Shown here: positions 43,695 through 52,529 of the stretch, one piece after another | Position numbering within the stretch: the stretch's first letter is position 1 | Layout: each line of letters begins with the position of its first letter | Assembly (NCBI GenBank): GCA_964609825.1 | Contig: CAZSSH010000010.1 | Span: 434,001-498,000, forward strand | Reading direction: 5' to 3' | Origin: CAZSSH01 sp964609825 | GTDB taxonomy: Bacteria > Verrucomicrobiota > Lentisphaeria > Victivallales > Victivallaceae | Length of the DNA: 64,000 nucleotides | Position numbers and translations under genes: made by a program | The notes under the pieces: generated by a model | What the model was told of the DNA's origin: nothing | Seen by the model: the letters and a program-made list of their open reading frames with translations, nothing else | Databases searched by the model: none

Positions 43695-44867
43695 CTAATT
43701 TTCCTTCAGAAAATTTTTCGCCTTTTCAGTATACTCTTGACCGCGCGGCATGTTTTTTGCCGTAAAGCTGTTTTGCAGCTTGGCGAGCAAATCTTTTTGC
43801 TCCGCCGTAAGATTGACCGGCGTCTCCACCAGCACTCTTACGTGCAAATCGCCGCGGTTGCCGCCGCGCAATGACGGAACGCCTTTGCCTTTGAGGCGCA
43901 AGGTGGCGCCGCTCTGGGTTCCTTCGGGTATCTTCATCTTGGCCTTGCCCGAGATGGTCGGCACATCGACAATCCCGCCCAGCGCGCAGGCGGTAAACGG
44001 CACCGGCACCTCACAAATGAGATCGTCACCCTCGCGGGCAAAAATCCGGCTCGGGATCACGTGGATAAAGACGTACAAATCGCCGTCGGCGCCGCCCTTG
44101 CTGCCAGCTTCGCCCTTGCCGGGGACGCGCAAACGGGTTCCGGTGTCGACGCCCGGCTTGATTTGGAGCTGAAATGATTTCTCCACTTGTACCCGGCCCT
44201 GACCGCCGCAGCTTTTGCACGGTTTCTCAATGATTTCGCCGCTGCCGCGACAAGTCGGGCAGGGCTGCTGAATGCTGAAAAACCCTTGAGAAATGGCAAT
44301 CTGGCCGGAGCCGCCGCAGCGGGTACAGCGCTTTTTGCCAGTGTTGGGCTCGCAGCCGGAGCCGTTGCAGACGGTGCAATCGGTCTGACGCGGGATGGTG
44401 ATCTTTTTCTCCGCGCCGTAGACGGCGTCCTCAAAACTGATCTCAAGATCGTACCGTAAATCGTTACCGTCAATCGGCCCGTTGTAGTTGCGTTGACGGC
44501 GGCCGCCGCCACCGCCGCCACCGCCAAAGAGATCCTCAAACGAGAAGCCCTGACCGCCACCGCCGCCGCCAAAGAATTGGCTGAAAATATCTTGAGCGTG
44601 ACGGAAATCCGACGCGCCGCCGCCACCGGCCGCACGAGCCGAGTTGGTGTAGGCGTCATGACCGAATTGGTCGTACTGCTTGCGTTTTTCCGGGTCGCTC
44701 AACACTTCATAAGCGATGGAGACTTCTTTAAATTTTTCTTCAGCTTCCTTGTTTCCCGGGTTTTTATCCGGGTGATATTGGATCGCCAGTTTACGGTATG
44801 CTTTTTTCAACTCCTCGGCGGTCGCGGTTTTGCCGACGCCGAGAGTCTGATAATAATCCTGTGCCAT
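43695..44867 (-). CDS. dnaJ: Chaperone protein DnaJ
   Basis: DnaK co-chaperone. J domain with HPD at 32-34, a Gly-rich linker (about 75-125), four zinc-binding repeats (CTVCNGSG, CTRCGGSG, CPTCRGSG, CKSCGGQG) and two C-terminal substrate domains (IPRQTDCTVC to FKLKGKGVPSLRGGNRGDL region). Length 390. Gap of 6 bp from grpE, which fixes the operon. dnaK is absent from the window, so it is encoded elsewhere. Confidence 0.97.
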   Translation of the reverse strand: MAQDYYQTLGVGKTATAEELKKAYRKLAIQYHPDKNPGNKEAEEKFKEVSIAYEVLSDPEKRKQYDQFGHDAYTNSARAAGGGGASDFRHAQDIFSQFFGGGGGGQGFSFEDLFGGGGGGGGRRQRNYNGPIDGNDLRYDLEISFEDAVYGAEKKITIPRQTDCTVCNGSGCEPNTGKKRCTRCGGSGQIAISQGFFSIQQPCPTCRGSGEIIEKPCKSCGGQGRVQVEKSFQLQIKPGVDTGTRLRVPGKGEAGSKGGADGDLYVFIHVIPSRIFAREGDDLICEVPVPFTACALGGIVDVPTISGKAKMKIPEGTQSGATLRLKGKGVPSLRGGNRGDLHVRVLVETPVNLTAEQKDLLAKLQNSFTAKNMPRGQEYTEKAKNFLKEN

Positions 44868-44873
44868 GATATG

Positions 44874-45488
44874 TTACTCTGCCTTTTCTTCGCTTTCGAT
44901 AGGTTCATTTTTTTTGGGGCCGCTGGAGACGACCACCCGGGCGGCGCGCAATACGCGTTCGCCGAGCTTGTAAGCGCCTGACCACTCTTTGATGATGTGG
45001 TTTTCGGGCACGGTATCGGAGTGTTCGTGGGCGGCAGCGTCGTGAATTGCCGGGTCAAACGGCTGGTTGACCGTGTTGAGCTTGACGATCCCGATCTCCT
45101 GAAACGCCTTGTTGTACTCGTTGATGATCATGTTGAGGCCCTGGCGCAGCGACTCGATGTTGTCGGATTTTTGGGCGGCTGCCTGCGCCATGTTGAGAAA
45201 ATCATAAACGGTGATAAACGGCTCGACCACATTGGCTGCACCGAGCGAACGGGCATCGGAGATGTCTTTGCTCGTGCGTTTACGGAAATTTTGGTAGTCG
45301 GCCTGAAGATAAATTAACTTTTCTCTTAACTCGGCGTTCTCTTTTTGAAGTTTCTCAAGCTCCGACTCAAGGTTGACGGCGACGGCGTCGTCAGCGGGCG
45401 GCGGAGCGGCTTGGGCATCTCCGGGAGCAGCGGTTTGCGCGGCATCCTGCGGAGTGTCTTCCTCATGCTTGTGATGTTTGTCTTTCAT
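44874..45488 (-). CDS. grpE: Nucleotide exchange factor GrpE
   Basis: Releases ADP from DnaK. A disordered Ala/Pro-rich N terminus (1-40), a long coiled coil (about 40-110: LEKLQKENAELREKLIYLQ) and the C-terminal beta wing (FDPAIHDAAAHE, then GYKLGERVLRAARVVVS-like end) are visible. Length 204. A promoter and a palindromic stretch lie just upstream; no CIRCE element is present. Starts a grpE-dnaJ-smpB-ABC-nuclease-rmlC transcript. Confidence 0.96.
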   Translation of the reverse strand: MKDKHHKHEEDTPQDAAQTAAPGDAQAAPPPADDAVAVNLESELEKLQKENAELREKLIYLQADYQNFRKRTSKDISDARSLGAANVVEPFITVYDFLNMAQAAAQKSDNIESLRQGLNMIINEYNKAFQEIGIVKLNTVNQPFDPAIHDAAAHEHSDTVPENHIIKEWSGAYKLGERVLRAARVVVSSGPKKNEPIESEEKAE

Positions 45489-45525
45489 ATGTGTGAATAC
45501 CTCTTTCTTAAAATATGTGAGTTTA

Positions 45526-45555
45526 TTAATATATATTAAAACTCAAAAAAATCAA
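45526..45555 (-). promoter_or_regulatory. Candidate promoter and palindrome upstream of grpE
   Basis: On the minus strand TTGATT (45555-45550), 16-bp spacer, TATATT (45533-45528). The -10 lies inside a perfect 14-bp palindrome, TTAATATATATTAA (45526-45539), flanked by GAGTT and AACTC. A repressor could bind here; no heat-shock operator of known type was recognised. Confidence 0.5.
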
Positions 45556-45574
45556 ACCTTTATTGTCGTAAAAA

Positions 45575-48382
45575 TCACCGGAAGGCCTTGCGCATCGCCT
45601 CCACCGCACCGCGGCTGTCGCCGTCGGCCTTTTGTTCGACGGTTTGAGTGAGCTCTTTGCGCAAATCCTGCCACTCTGCGCTGAGGTTCAGCGGCTGGCC
45701 GCCGTTGGCTTTGACCGCCTCCTGCGCAAAAACTTCGGCATTGTGGGCGTCGCCGCCGCGGTAAACGATCAAGGCTTTGATCAAAAGCGAATACGGAGAA
45801 GGCGGATTGAGCTCGATGATCTCCAAGGCCGCCGGGTCGTTGTTTTTGCAATGCTGGATCCACGCCAGCTTGGCGACCGGCATGGTGTTGCTCTTGTCCG
45901 CCTCGGCGAGTTGCTTAAAGTACCAGATGGCGGAGGTGAAGTCCTTGTTTTTCTCCGCCTCCATGGCAGCGTTGAGCAAAAAGTCGTTGAGCTCCTGCTT
46001 TTGGTCGAGGAGCGACTTTAATTTTTCATCCAATTCGGTATCCTTGGCTCCGAGTTTTTTGGCCTGACGATAATACTGGGCGGCCTCATCGTTGCGCTGC
46101 GGTGCGTTGCGGACGATGACGCGGGCAAGCTCAAGTAAAATCGCCGGGTCCTCGGGGCGGGCGAGCAACGCCGAGTTAAACATCTGCTCGGCGCGCGTGG
46201 GGTTGCCGCTGTTGGCCAGAGCGATCGCGTAGGGAAACATGATATCGCCCGAGTTGGGGGCCTTTTGCAGCTCGTTGTGCAAGAGCTCAATGGTATTGCC
46301 GTATTTTTTGGTCGCATTCAAGGCTTTGGCCAGCGACAGCTTGACATTGAGTTGATTGGGATTGGCGTTGAGCGACTGGCGCAAATAATCGGCGGCATTA
46401 CTGTAGTCCTCCTTGGCCAGCATGATTTCCCCCACGCGGGTATTGGCCTCCAGTTGGTTGGGCTCCTGGACCAACACTTCGCGGTAGTACCAGACGGCGG
46501 AGTCGAGCTTTTCTTCGTTTTCGGCGCGGCGGGCCCGCTCCAGAAGCTCTTTGACCGAGAGTTTGCCGGGGAGTTTTGGTTTGTCGGCGGCAGCCGGAAC
46601 TTCGACGGTTTCCTTGACAGTCACGATTTTGGGCGGCTGATTTTTGAGTTTCACATTTTCCGTCTGAAGTTTTTGATTTTCCTGCTGCAAACGGGTGAGC
46701 TCAAGTTGCACCTTGCCGAGCTCGGCGACTTTATCGCGGTAATTTTGCAGATTTTTGCTCTCTTCCTCAAAGCTCTTGACTTTGTCGGCGAGATTGCGGT
46801 TGTCGGCTTGGACGGCGGTAAAATTGAGTTTGAGTTTTTCGTAATCATCCTTCAAGGAAGCATATTGCGTCAAGTCGTCAAGGCGTTTGCTTAACCCCAA
46901 GTTTTCGGCGCGCAAGGTGGTCATCGCCTTTTGTGTTTCGGCGGCGTTGGTTTCGAGCTGCGTCTTAAGCGCGGTCAAAGAGTCGTTTTGCGTCTTGAGG
47001 TCGGCCAAACTGAGCTTGAGGTTGTCGAGCTCGTTGAGCAAATCCTTGCGCGCCTTTTCCTGCTGGGTATAGCTTTGGTAGGCGGCATCGTCTTTCTCCT
47101 TGAGGCGTTTGGCCAGATTGTCGTACTTTTGCGACCAACTGGCAATGTCGGCCTCCAGCTGGCGGTTGCGCTCCCGCAAGTTTTTCAATTCGACATTGAC
47201 CAACTCCTGATTGGCGGAAATTTTGTCATTGTTTGCCTTAAGAGTCTTGTTTTCGTCCTCCAGCCGCGCCCGGGCGCTGTCAATGCGCTGGGTCAGCTCT
47301 TTGAGCTGAGCGATCTCAAGCTGGAGGTCGCGGTTGCGATTTTGTACGGTGAGCATCTGGTTTTGAGTGGTGGCGGTCTGGCTCTGGGCGTCCAAAATAC
47401 TGTTGCGGAGTTTTTGATTTTCCTCCAAAAGCTCAGTGTTGAGTGAGCTTGCCGTACCGCCGGTTTTTAAAAGCTCCTGCTGGCGCTTGCGAAAGCTGTC
47501 AAGCTCGTCGGTGAGACTTTTGGTCTTGGTTTCATAATCTTTAATGGCGCTCTCCTGCTCCTTGACTTGACCCAAAAGCTCATTGGTGCGCTGCAAAGAA
47601 GTGGTCTGAAAGCGCCGGAGCTCAACGAGCTCGCGTTCCAAACGTGCCGCGTTTTCCTCCGACTGCTTTTTGGCGGCGTCGCTGGTGAGTTTGTTTTTGT
47701 ATAAATCCGTCGAGTCAGCCTCAAGCTTGGCGGCCTTGGCCTCTGCGAGCTGCAATTTTTTGGTGATGATCTCCGAGTTGAGCTTCTCCTCCACCAGTTG
47801 TTTACGCATGGACTCCAGACGTGAATCGGGCTCGAGGGCCTGTTTCTCCAAGTCCTCATATTTTTTGTTGAGCAAGGAGTATTTCTCCTGCATGACGCGG
47901 CGCTCGCGCATCAAATTGTCGATTTCGGCGGCGTTGACCTGATTTTCCTTGATTTGCTTGCGGGCGTCCTCAAGCTCGACCATGGCCTCAAAAAGCTTTT
48001 GCTTATAACGCTCAATTTCGGCTTGCAAGGCGCTCTCGCCGGCGCCGGAGCCGCCCCCCGTGGTGCCGGTTTCACGCGGGAGGGTGACTGCCGGTTTATC
48101 GCTCGCTCCCATCAATTTACGGATTTCACTGATCGCTTTTTCGCACTCGGAGATGCGGGCGGAGATAATGTTTTGATTCCAGTCCGGCCGGTTTTTTTTG
48201 ACCTGCAAATAGTTGTCCAACGCTTGTTGAAAGAAGCTCATGGCCTTGACGTAATCGCCCTTGTTGCGTGACTCCTCGCCCTTTTCGTAAGCGCTGTAAC
48301 CCTGACGCCAAGCGTCCCACGGCGAAAATTCGGCGGCCGCAAGCGTCCCGGTGAGCAGCAAGATTAAAAGAAAATATTTCAT
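45575..48382 (-). CDS. Exported coiled-coil/TPR protein
   Basis: 935 residues. A signal peptide (MKYFLLILLLTGTLAAA) is followed by one or two TPR-like helices (YSAYEKGEESRNKGDYVKAM, about 25-75) and a very long coiled coil (about 115-610) rich in Glu, Lys and Leu. The C-terminal third is a TPR solenoid (KEDYSNAADYLRQSLNANPN, LANSGNPTRAEQMFNSALLA and later repeats). The start overlaps hflX by 4 bp. Probably periplasmic and structural; the long rod suggests spanning or scaffolding. Function unknown. The codons of the stop to grpE leave 86 bp with the grpE promoter. Confidence 0.8.
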   Translation of the reverse strand: MKYFLLILLLTGTLAAAEFSPWDAWRQGYSAYEKGEESRNKGDYVKAMSFFQQALDNYLQVKKNRPDWNQNIISARISECEKAISEIRKLMGASDKPAVTLPRETGTTGGGSGAGESALQAEIERYKQKLFEAMVELEDARKQIKENQVNAAEIDNLMRERRVMQEKYSLLNKKYEDLEKQALEPDSRLESMRKQLVEEKLNSEIITKKLQLAEAKAAKLEADSTDLYKNKLTSDAAKKQSEENAARLERELVELRRFQTTSLQRTNELLGQVKEQESAIKDYETKTKSLTDELDSFRKRQQELLKTGGTASSLNTELLEENQKLRNSILDAQSQTATTQNQMLTVQNRNRDLQLEIAQLKELTQRIDSARARLEDENKTLKANNDKISANQELVNVELKNLRERNRQLEADIASWSQKYDNLAKRLKEKDDAAYQSYTQQEKARKDLLNELDNLKLSLADLKTQNDSLTALKTQLETNAAETQKAMTTLRAENLGLSKRLDDLTQYASLKDDYEKLKLNFTAVQADNRNLADKVKSFEEESKNLQNYRDKVAELGKVQLELTRLQQENQKLQTENVKLKNQPPKIVTVKETVEVPAAADKPKLPGKLSVKELLERARRAENEEKLDSAVWYYREVLVQEPNQLEANTRVGEIMLAKEDYSNAADYLRQSLNANPNQLNVKLSLAKALNATKKYGNTIELLHNELQKAPNSGDIMFPYAIALANSGNPTRAEQMFNSALLARPEDPAILLELARVIVRNAPQRNDEAAQYYRQAKKLGAKDTELDEKLKSLLDQKQELNDFLLNAAMEAEKNKDFTSAIWYFKQLAEADKSNTMPVAKLAWIQHCKNNDPAALEIIELNPPSPYSLLIKALIVYRGGDAHNAEVFAQEAVKANGGQPLNLSAEWQDLRKELTQTVEQKADGDSRGAVEAMRKAFR

Positions 48383-49668
48383 AACTGATAGTCCGTAAAT
48401 TTATGCCGGTGCTCCGGGCCGATGTTAAAAATGACTTTAAAATTGCCCGCGTCGTCGTACTCCGACTCAAAAATCTGGCCGTGCTGATGCGCCAGGGCGA
48501 TCAGCTGGTATTTGTCGGGCGGGATCACGGCTTTGATCAAAGAGCTGCGCTCGGCGGCGATCCGCGACAAATGTGCCTTGAGTTGGTCCATACCCTCTCC
48601 GGTATAGGTGGAAATGTAAAACGCCCCCGGAAACAACCCGTGCAACCGCGCAAGCAGCATGCCCGACTCAGTCATGTCGATTTTGTCAACTTTATTGAAA
48701 ACGATGGTCATATTTTTTTCGTCCGCGCCCAACTCTTTCAACACCGAGAGCGTGGTTTCCCAGTGACACTCCAATTGCGGACTGGAGATATCGAGGACGA
48801 GGACCAAGAAGTCGGCCAGTACCGCCTCCTCCAATGTCGACTTAAACGACTCCACCAAATTGTGGGGGAGCTTGCGGACAAAGCCGACGGTGTCGGTCAA
48901 TATCATCTCGGCATGGTTGTCAAGCTCAATCTTGCGTGTGGTCGGATCCAAGGTAGCAAAAAGTTTGTCCTGTACCAAAATATCGGCGCCCGACAAAGCG
49001 CGCAAGAGTGACGATTTGCCGACGTTGGTATACCCGACGATCGCGCCGTGCGGGACTTGCTGGCGTTTGCGCAATTTGCGCTGAGTGTCGCGCTGTTTGC
49101 GGACGCTCTCCAGCTCCTGCTGCAACAGTTGAATCCGGCGCTTGAGCATCCGGCGGTCATTCTCAATTTGCGTTTCCCCTTCGCCGCGGTTGGTGGCGCC
49201 GCCGCCGCGCTGACGCGACAAGTGGGTCCATGCGCGGGTGAGGCGCGGCAAGCTGTACTGGGTACGCGCCAGCTCTACTTGCAGCACCGCCTCGCGCGTA
49301 GACGCGCGTTCGCCGAAAATATCCAAAATCACCTCTTCGCGGTCAATCACGCAAAGTTTGGCCAAGCGCTCAAAATTGCGCTGCTGCGAGGGGGAAAGAC
49401 TGTCGTCAAAAATAATGCAGTCCACCTCCAACTCGTGGGCGCGCGCGGATATTTCCTCGGCTTTGCCGCTTCCGACATAGTATTGGACGTTGATCTGGTG
49501 CAAGGGGACAACCATTTTCTCAACCGGGGTGATGCCGAGATTGCGCACCAGTTCGGCGAGTTCGTCAAGGTGTTCGGCGATTTGGCCGGGGGCGTTGTCC
49601 GGGTGTTTGATGCCGACAAGCAGGGCATTTTCGACTTTTTTTCTTGAATCTTCGGCAATATCGATCAT
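48379..49668 (-). CDS. hflX: GTPase HflX
   Basis: A ribosome-associated OBG-like GTPase that rescues stalled or heat-damaged ribosomes. The N-terminal HflX domain ends in SRQRGGGATNRGEGETQIE (the family signature), followed by a coiled linker and the G domain: G1 GYTNVGKSS, G3 DTVGF, G4 FNKVDK. Length 429. RBS GGAGG about 9 bp before the ATG at 49668. A small hairpin, CGCTAT-N5-ATAGCG (49682-49698), lies just upstream of that site. Coupled to the TPR gene by 4 bp. Confidence 0.95.
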   Translation of the reverse strand: MIDIAEDSRKKVENALLVGIKHPDNAPGQIAEHLDELAELVRNLGITPVEKMVVPLHQINVQYYVGSGKAEEISARAHELEVDCIIFDDSLSPSQQRNFERLAKLCVIDREEVILDIFGERASTREAVLQVELARTQYSLPRLTRAWTHLSRQRGGGATNRGEGETQIENDRRMLKRRIQLLQQELESVRKQRDTQRKLRKRQQVPHGAIVGYTNVGKSSLLRALSGADILVQDKLFATLDPTTRKIELDNHAEMILTDTVGFVRKLPHNLVESFKSTLEEAVLADFLVLVLDISSPQLECHWETTLSVLKELGADEKNMTIVFNKVDKIDMTESGMLLARLHGLFPGAFYISTYTGEGMDQLKAHLSRIAAERSSLIKAVIPPDKYQLIALAHQHGQIFESEYDDAGNFKVIFNIGPEHRHKFTDYQL

Positions 49669-49718
49669 TCCACAAATCCTCCGCTATATAAAATAGCGCG
49701 GATTTGCCCCGAATGCAA

Positions 49719-49747
49719 TTGCAAAAACGACAATATTGAATTATATT
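49719..49747 (+). promoter_or_regulatory. Promoter of the tRNA-Leu gene
   Basis: TTGCAA (49719-49724), 17-bp spacer, TATATT (49742-49747). The tRNA begins 22 bp further on. Confidence 0.65.
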
Positions 49748-49768
49748 ATTACCCTTGCAACCAAGCAA

Positions 49769-49851
49769 GCGCAGGTGGCGAAATTGGCAGACGCGCCGGA
49801 TTTAGGTTCCGGTCCTTCGGGGTAGGGGTTCAAGTCCCCTCCTGCGCACCA
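49769..49851 (+). tRNA. tRNA-Leu (anticodon UAG)
   Basis: Acceptor stem GCGCAGG (49769-49775) pairs with CCTGCGC, discriminator A and an encoded CCA (49849-49851). The anticodon stem CCGGA/TCCGG encloses loop TTTAGGT, anticodon TAG, reading CUA/CUN leucine codons. The variable region is extended (class II), and the T loop reads GGTTCAAG. The 3' end is followed 5 bp later by the stop of the convergent sulfatase gene. Confidence 0.95.
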
Positions 49852-49856
49852 TTTGT

Positions 49857-51440
49857 TTACGATTTGCCCAAGCGGGTCAATACCGCCTCAAATTCCTTGC
49901 GAAATTCGGCGGGAACGCGCTCGCCGGGCCCCTCCGGGATGGCGATGGTCGCCTCCGCTAAAAAGCGAGCCTGCCGCTCCGGCGGCGTAACTTCGTTAAA
50001 CTGTTGAAACTGGCCGTTGAGCCAGCGCGGGAATTTGCCCCCAAAGGCAATGTCGCGGACTTGATACGGCGTGACTGCAAGCGCATGGTCGCTGACACAT
50101 CCCGGCGGGCCCCATGTTTCCTCCCAGTCGATCACCGCCTCTTTTAAGGGCAGGGCGGCGGCCGGGAGCTGATCAGTCGCGAGGTTGACCAATTCGCCGG
50201 GATCATTTTTGAGTTCAAACAATTCCGTTTTGCCGCCGTTGTAATAGTAAACAAACTTGTAATCGCAATTTTGCGCCATTACCCAGCGGTAATTAAGGTC
50301 GTTGTGAAAGCTCGAGATTTGAATCTCTCGCTTGCGTGCATAAGCTTGGCGCAGCGAAGCGCCGGGGAGAATATATTGATCCAAAGGCCGCTTGATGTTG
50401 GCGGTTTCCAAAATGGTCGGCATCAAGTCAAAGAGGTCAACCATCTCGCGGCAGAGGCCGCCCGGCGAAAAGTCGGCAAGCGCCGGATCGCCCTTGGGAA
50501 ATTTGACGATCATAGGGATGCGCACCGAGCTAGCATAAGGCAACTCTTTGCTGTAATACCCCTTGTCCTGCAGCATTTCGCCGTGGTCGGAGGTATAGAT
50601 AATCAAGGTGTCGTCCCATTGCCCGCTCGCCACTAACGCATCCAAAATCCGTCCGACGGCCTGATCGACCAGGGTAATCGAGGCAAAGTAAGCGGCGCGG
50701 ATTCGGCGCTTCTGCGCATCCGTGTCAAAATCGCCGAACCACTCAGAGGCGGCATTGTGCTCGCGGCGGCTCCGCGGCAGCGGCTCCGGCAACGGTTGCT
50801 TGAGATACGGCTCCAGCGCCTGCGGCGGCAGATCCCACGGCGGGTGGGGGTGGACAAAACCGCAAAATAGGAAAAACGGCTCGGATGACCGGCGGCCGAG
50901 AAATTCCGCCGTGCGGTCAGCGACAAAATTGCTGCCGTGCAAGGCCTCCGGCATTTGCGCATTTTGGGGAAAATGATAGAGGAGCGGGCGGATGCCGTGG
51001 AGATTTTGTACTTGACCGAAACCGTTGGCTGCAAGATGTTCCGCATATTGGTCCCACTCGCGGCATTTGGGCAACTCCTCCATCAATTGAAGCTCGCCAA
51101 AGCCGTGGTGCGCCCTGACCGGGTTGTGGTGACATTTGCCGATGGCGGCGGTACGGTAGCTGTGCTTTGCCAGCAAGCCGGGGATGGTGGGGACCGTAAA
51201 CGGCGGCATCGGGTGCTCAAAGTTGCCGTAATAGCCGTGCGCTTTGCCGGGGAGGCCGGTCAATAGATCGTGGCGGGCGGGCATGCACACGGGATTGGTG
51301 CTGCAAGCATGGGTAAAAATAGTGCCGGCGGCGGCGAGGCGGTCGAGATTTGGGGTATGCATGTGACCGAAACCGGCGGCGCCAATGGTGTCATGCCGCT
51401 CTTGGTCAGCCAAAATCAACAGAATGTTTTTGCGTTTCAT
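49857..51440 (-). CDS. Sulfatase of the alkaline-phosphatase superfamily, cytoplasmic form
   Basis: The start at 51440 (MKRKNILLILADQ) gives about 527 residues; a longer in-frame extension has no site. The metal motif LADQERHD follows the start, and Cys52 in CMPARHDLLTG is the formylglycine precursor (CxPxR; the site would be matured by anaerobic sulfatase-maturing enzyme, not in window). IIYTSDHGEML carries further metal ligands. No signal peptide, so it desulfates imported carbohydrates in the cytoplasm. The start overlaps the stop of the TIM-barrel gene (ATGA), so the two are coupled. Substrate unknown. Confidence 0.88.
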   Translation of the reverse strand: MKRKNILLILADQERHDTIGAAGFGHMHTPNLDRLAAAGTIFTHACSTNPVCMPARHDLLTGLPGKAHGYYGNFEHPMPPFTVPTIPGLLAKHSYRTAAIGKCHHNPVRAHHGFGELQLMEELPKCREWDQYAEHLAANGFGQVQNLHGIRPLLYHFPQNAQMPEALHGSNFVADRTAEFLGRRSSEPFFLFCGFVHPHPPWDLPPQALEPYLKQPLPEPLPRSRREHNAASEWFGDFDTDAQKRRIRAAYFASITLVDQAVGRILDALVASGQWDDTLIIYTSDHGEMLQDKGYYSKELPYASSVRIPMIVKFPKGDPALADFSPGGLCREMVDLFDLMPTILETANIKRPLDQYILPGASLRQAYARKREIQISSFHNDLNYRWVMAQNCDYKFVYYYNGGKTELFELKNDPGELVNLATDQLPAAALPLKEAVIDWEETWGPPGCVSDHALAVTPYQVRDIAFGGKFPRWLNGQFQQFNEVTPPERQARFLAEATIAIPEGPGERVPAEFRKEFEAVLTRLGKS

Positions 51441-52372
51441 CGTGATTTCCCTTTCAGCGAACGGACCATCTCCCAAGTGGCGGTGTTAAATTTGTCCTCA
51501 TTGGCAAGTGACATTTCGTGGGCGGAGTAATAGTACATGAGTTGATCCATAGGAAGCGTAAAGGCCCGCTCCAAGTTGTCAAGATAATTTGGCAGATCCT
51601 CGTCACGGTGGCGCTGGGCCTCAAGCAAAAAGAAACTTTTTTTGCCGGCTTGGCGTAACCATGTCGCGTATTTTTGATAAGCTTCAAAAATGGTGGTTTT
51701 CATACGGTGCATGGTGTGATCCTGAGAACGCACATGGCCGTCGGAGCCGAGATAATCGATGGTTTGAGTGTCCAGCAAAGCTTGCAGCAGCAAGTCGTCG
51801 TGCGGCTGGACAAAGCAGGAAATTTCCAGCTTTGGTGAAATTTTTTTTGCAAAGGCTCCAAGCTCATCGAGGCGCGCGGCAAAGGTGTGGTGAGCTTTGA
51901 TCTCCAAATCGATCCCGGCGGCCTGACATGCGGGGCAATGACAAAAATACGAGTGCGGCTCATCCCAGATGATGCCGTCGACCGCAAAGGTGTCAAGCAT
52001 TTTTTTGAGATTGTCCCGGAGGTGCTGCATGACTTCGGGGTGACTCAGACAGCAGGCTTTTTCCCAATTTTCGTGATCGATTTTCACCATGTACTCCGGG
52101 TGCTCAATCTGAAAACGGCTGAAGCCGTCCAACCACCCGGCAAACACTCCCGCCCAACGGTTGGGGACAAGGTGCGCCTTGAGCCCGGCCGCGTGGGCAA
52201 GGGTGATCATGTTGTCCGCCCGCTTCCAGTGCCAGTTTTTCAACTGACTCTCCTGAATGCAAAAGGAAACAATGTCGGTCCCGAGCTCCGCCATGCGTTC
52301 GAGATCGCGCCGGATGTGATCGGATAATAATGTGTGATTGTGTGGCGCGTAATAGTAACAGTTAAGCAGCAT
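51437..52372 (-). CDS. TIM-barrel, glycosidase-like protein of unknown substrate
   Basis: The start at 52372 (MLLNCYYYAPHN) follows AGAGG and gives about 311 residues; the longer frame is rejected. DGIIWDEPHSYFCHCPACQAAG has an Asp-Glu pair beside a CxCxxC cluster (given in parts: DGIIWDEPHSYF and CHCPACQAAG), a combination seen in several uncharacterised glycosidase-like TIM barrels. No signal peptide. Translationally coupled to the sulfatase, so both probably act on the same sulfated sugar in the cytoplasm. It may be a catalytic glycosidase or a noncatalytic relative; motif-level assignment only. Confidence 0.7.
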   Translation of the reverse strand: MLLNCYYYAPHNHTLLSDHIRRDLERMAELGTDIVSFCIQESQLKNWHWKRADNMITLAHAAGLKAHLVPNRWAGVFAGWLDGFSRFQIEHPEYMVKIDHENWEKACCLSHPEVMQHLRDNLKKMLDTFAVDGIIWDEPHSYFCHCPACQAAGIDLEIKAHHTFAARLDELGAFAKKISPKLEISCFVQPHDDLLLQALLDTQTIDYLGSDGHVRSQDHTMHRMKTTIFEAYQKYATWLRQAGKKSFFLLEAQRHRDEDLPNYLDNLERAFTLPMDQLMYYYSAHEMSLANEDKFNTATWEMVRSLKGKSR

Positions 52373-52412
52373 CGGATGGCCTCTGTTGATTTTAATATAT
52401 TGTATATGATTA

Positions 52413-52441
52413 AATATATTATCGCAAGTGAGTTTTGACAA
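52413..52441 (-). promoter_or_regulatory. Candidate promoter of the TIM-barrel/sulfatase operon
   Basis: On the minus strand TTGTCA (52441-52436), 17-bp spacer, TATATT (52418-52413). Transcription would reach the start at 52372. Confidence 0.5.
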
Positions 52442-52529
52442 TGCTAAAAAAGGATATAAGATATCACTTTAAGCTGTTTTTTGCATATAAAGCAACCGGG
52501 AACTCATTTATTGTATCAAAAAAAGCCGG

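Noticed and set aside
45489..45574. CIRCE operator before grpE
   Set aside because: The TTAGCACTC-N9-GAGTGCTAA pattern is not present; only an AT-rich palindrome is seen.
49682..49698. Transcription attenuator before hflX
   Set aside because: The 6-bp hairpin has no T run and may only mask or space the RBS.
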